Source of the DNA: Artocarpus heterophyllus
Lineage: Eukaryota > Streptophyta > Magnoliopsida > Rosales > Moraceae
Direction of reading: 5' to 3'
DNA: 64,000 nt
Assembly: GCA_025403435.1 (NCBI GenBank)
Contig: CM046339.1
Span: 4,604,212 to 4,668,211 of the forward strand
Positions 62,076-64,000 of the stretch are shown here, piece after piece. Position 1 is the first letter of the stretch. Each line of letters opens with the position of its first letter. Below the pieces are notes generated by a model. That model ran no database searches. It worked only from the letters and a program-made list of their open reading frames with translations, and was not told the DNA's origin. Position numbers and translations under genes: made by a program.

Positions 62076-64000
62076 TGTTAGACATGTATGCCCTAAGGAT
62101 TAAAAATGTAATACGTTTTTGGAGACATTTTTGGCAATAAAGAATTTATTCATATACCAAATCTTGTCCTCTTTACGTTCATATTTGTTGAATGTATGTT
62201 AAGCAAACAATAGTCTAAGACTGTCGGTTTAAACCTTAAGAATTGGGCATATGATGGGTTGATTATGCGGAAGATACGATTCTTAAGGTGACGGTCTAAA
62301 ACATATGATCTGCAATTGAGGGAATAAAGTTGGGCACTTTATTCATGTAAAGATTGTTATGTTGTCTATATCCCTTTTGGGAGATGGTTTGTCTTGGCCA
62401 TCGGAGTTGGACTCCGTGAATAGAAACATTGGCACGTTCTCATAGGTGACGATGTGTTGGATCGGGACATAAAGTGAATTGATTTGGATTAATAATTCTA
62501 TCTTGGCAAATCGATTCACTTTAGACAATCATTTGTATTGTATCTTAATCCTAAGATGAATAGTGGGCCTGTTGTCTCGACTTGTGTCTTTTGATGTACC
62601 AATGGGTGACTTCCACATCTCAATAGTGGTATGCAAGCCGGTACGTTGGAGGCATGACTCTTGATAGCGTAGACTTATTATTCATAGATATGGAATCTAT
62701 AGCTCCTTTTTAGGAGTAATGATATCCTCTTATATGCATTGTCCTGTAATTGGAAAACTGGAGCGCTCAACCATTTGGATACATAGGTGTAACCGAATGG
62801 TATACTATCTTTGGATGGTAAGTTTTCTAATGTTAAGATGATGGAACGTAAGATGAAAAAATAATCTAGAAGATAAGACAGAACTTGTCCTTAAGCCGAT
62901 TATGGATTATCATATGGGGATACGATACACTATGATATGTCATGGAGACTTAGCTACACGAGCTTCGTAATTCTATAAAGTTCGAGAGTGCAGCTCCAAG
63001 CTTTTAGTGGAGTAGCGTTAGAGTTGATAATTGTAAAATGTTTATCTGGGATATTGGGTTTCATAATTATCGTGAGTTTGAACTTTATAGGTCCATTTTG
63101 GTCCCTTTTGCTGGCTCACAAAATCCTGTAACGACACGGCGTGCTTTTTCAATAATTGGTGACTTATGTCGGATTTATTAGATTGGTTTAAAATTTGAAA
63201 GAATTAAATAATTCATGTCTGTTTATCGGTTGTATTAATTTTGTAAGAAATTAATTTAAGATAAACTTGTTGAACTATTGGGATCAGATGATTCTTGTCT
63301 GTTTATCGGTTGATTTAATTTTGGATAAATTAGATCAAGATTAACTTGTAGAATTATTGTGAATTGATTTATTTTCTTAAAGATTATCTTGACAAAGTTT
63401 GTTTTGATCAGATAACTTCTCTATTGGGTTATTTGAATCAAAACTGAGACTTTATCATTTAGAATCTTGGGTGAAAAATAAAAGATTCGCAGAGATTTTT
63501 TCTCGGGAGTTTGGCCTGCCGAATGACGTGTTCAGCCTGCCGATGGGGCTTGTTCGGCCTGCCGATCAGCGAGGGATAAGATTACGTGTTTTCACGCGGA
63601 TCTTATTATATATTGATCCAAACTTGATTCTGTTTCGAGTTTTTGAGACCTAAGCTGATAAGGACTGACCCCAGGACCAATAGGTTTATAAAGGGATTGA
63701 GTCTTATGATTTACTCAGATCAATTGAGAGATTAAGAGTGATACTCTTCCAGTGAGCATCTGAAAACTCCCTGAGAGCTTTTGTTCACAAATCACGAACA
63801 CTAGCTTTGGGTTCTCTCTATTGGTTGGAAGGAGAGTCGCCGGTGGAAGAGCTGTACGTGTGAGCCCACACTCACTTCGGTTGTGGATAGAGAGTAGCAA
63901 AGAAGACCAGTTGGTTGAGGCTCTTCTAGAACGTTACTTCTCTTCACAGGTCGTGGAGGTTCTTCACACAAAAAGGTTTGTAAGATCTGTTTAATTTACA
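62076..64000 (+). repeat. 3' LTR of copia G (partial)
   Basis: Starts TGTTAGACATGTATGCCC after AAGTGGGAGAT. Two subrepeats (63200-63360), U3 motif cluster at 63505-63580 (TTTGGCCTGCCGAATGACG, TTCGGCCTGCCGATCAGCG). By comparison with the 5' LTR plus the 79 bases it lacks, the LTR should end about 80 bases past the window. Confidence 0.92.

Larger units (their letters stand above)
54563..64000 (+). mobile_element. Copia element G (Angela-like), best-preserved copy, 3' LTR runs off the window
   Basis: 5' LTR 54563-56490, PBS, gag-pol 58192-62061, PPT AAGTGGGAGAT and 3' LTR from 62076. It sits inside F ten bases from F's LTR. The left target-site copy should be CCAGT (54558-54562); the right copy lies outside the window. 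Fewest stops of all copies. About 180 bases aligned by eye between its two LTRs (54661 on against 62173 on) show about ten mismatches, mostly transitions, so insertion was still not recent. Confidence 0.92.

Noticed and set aside
1..64000. tRNA, rRNA or organelle-derived insertions
   Set aside because: No cloverleaf, rRNA core or plastid gene signature seen; the TGGTATCAGAGC sites are primer-binding sites only.

Overview
This window is plant nuclear DNA, probably from a flowering plant and more likely a eudicot. It consists almost entirely of nested, decayed LTR retrotransposons. The primer-binding sites match plant initiator-tRNA-Met (TGGTATCAGAGC), the LTRs are of Ty1/copia and Ty3/gypsy type, and the only host-gene-like sequence is a broken copy of a plant LONELY GUY (LOG) cytokinin-activating enzyme. 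I see no intact host gene, no rRNA or tRNA gene and no CRISPR.

Most of the window is one Ty1/copia family with unusually long (about 1.93-2.13 kb) LTRs running TGTTAGACATG...CCAACA. LTR start, gag start and pol order suggest the Angela lineage. There are seven copies or partial copies, named here A (+, 1788-11414), B (+, 15121-24770), C (+, 27627-35224, 3' end deleted), D (+, 38068-40195, one LTR plus leader), D2 (-, 40196-41279, LTR fragment), E (-, 43250-52708), F (-, LTR at 43151-43249 plus 52714-54552) and G (+, 54563 to beyond the window end). Every gag-pol frame is broken by stops and frameshifts. G is the best preserved.

These copies landed in older elements. A sits inside K, a minus-strand chromovirus (Ty3/gypsy) remnant at 1-14109 that keeps both LTRs, the PBS, the PPT and the C-terminal tail of pol but has lost most of gag-pol. 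B and C, and probably D, sit inside H, a plus-strand Tat-lineage gypsy remnant (14858 to about 38067). H has RT, RNase H, an additional archaeal-type RNase H and integrase, followed by an antisense gene that shows two introns. E sits inside the LTR of F, and G sits 10 bp inside F's polypurine end. Target-site duplications support A (CAACT/TAACT), B (AGTTC), C (CTAAG) and E (AGATC/AGATT).

Between D2 and F, 41280-43150 is the only stretch not assigned to an element. It holds the intronless LOG pseudogene and AT-rich sequence.

The signals most worth a second look are: arrays of a short palindrome (TCGGCAGGCCGA) in the copia leader, matched by its complement in U3; two conserved hairpins just upstream of gag; two LTR subfamilies differing by a roughly 80-bp subrepeat; the spliced antisense gene of H; the LOG retrocopy; and the D/D2 head-to-head fusion. 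I found no convincing new multi-gene system.
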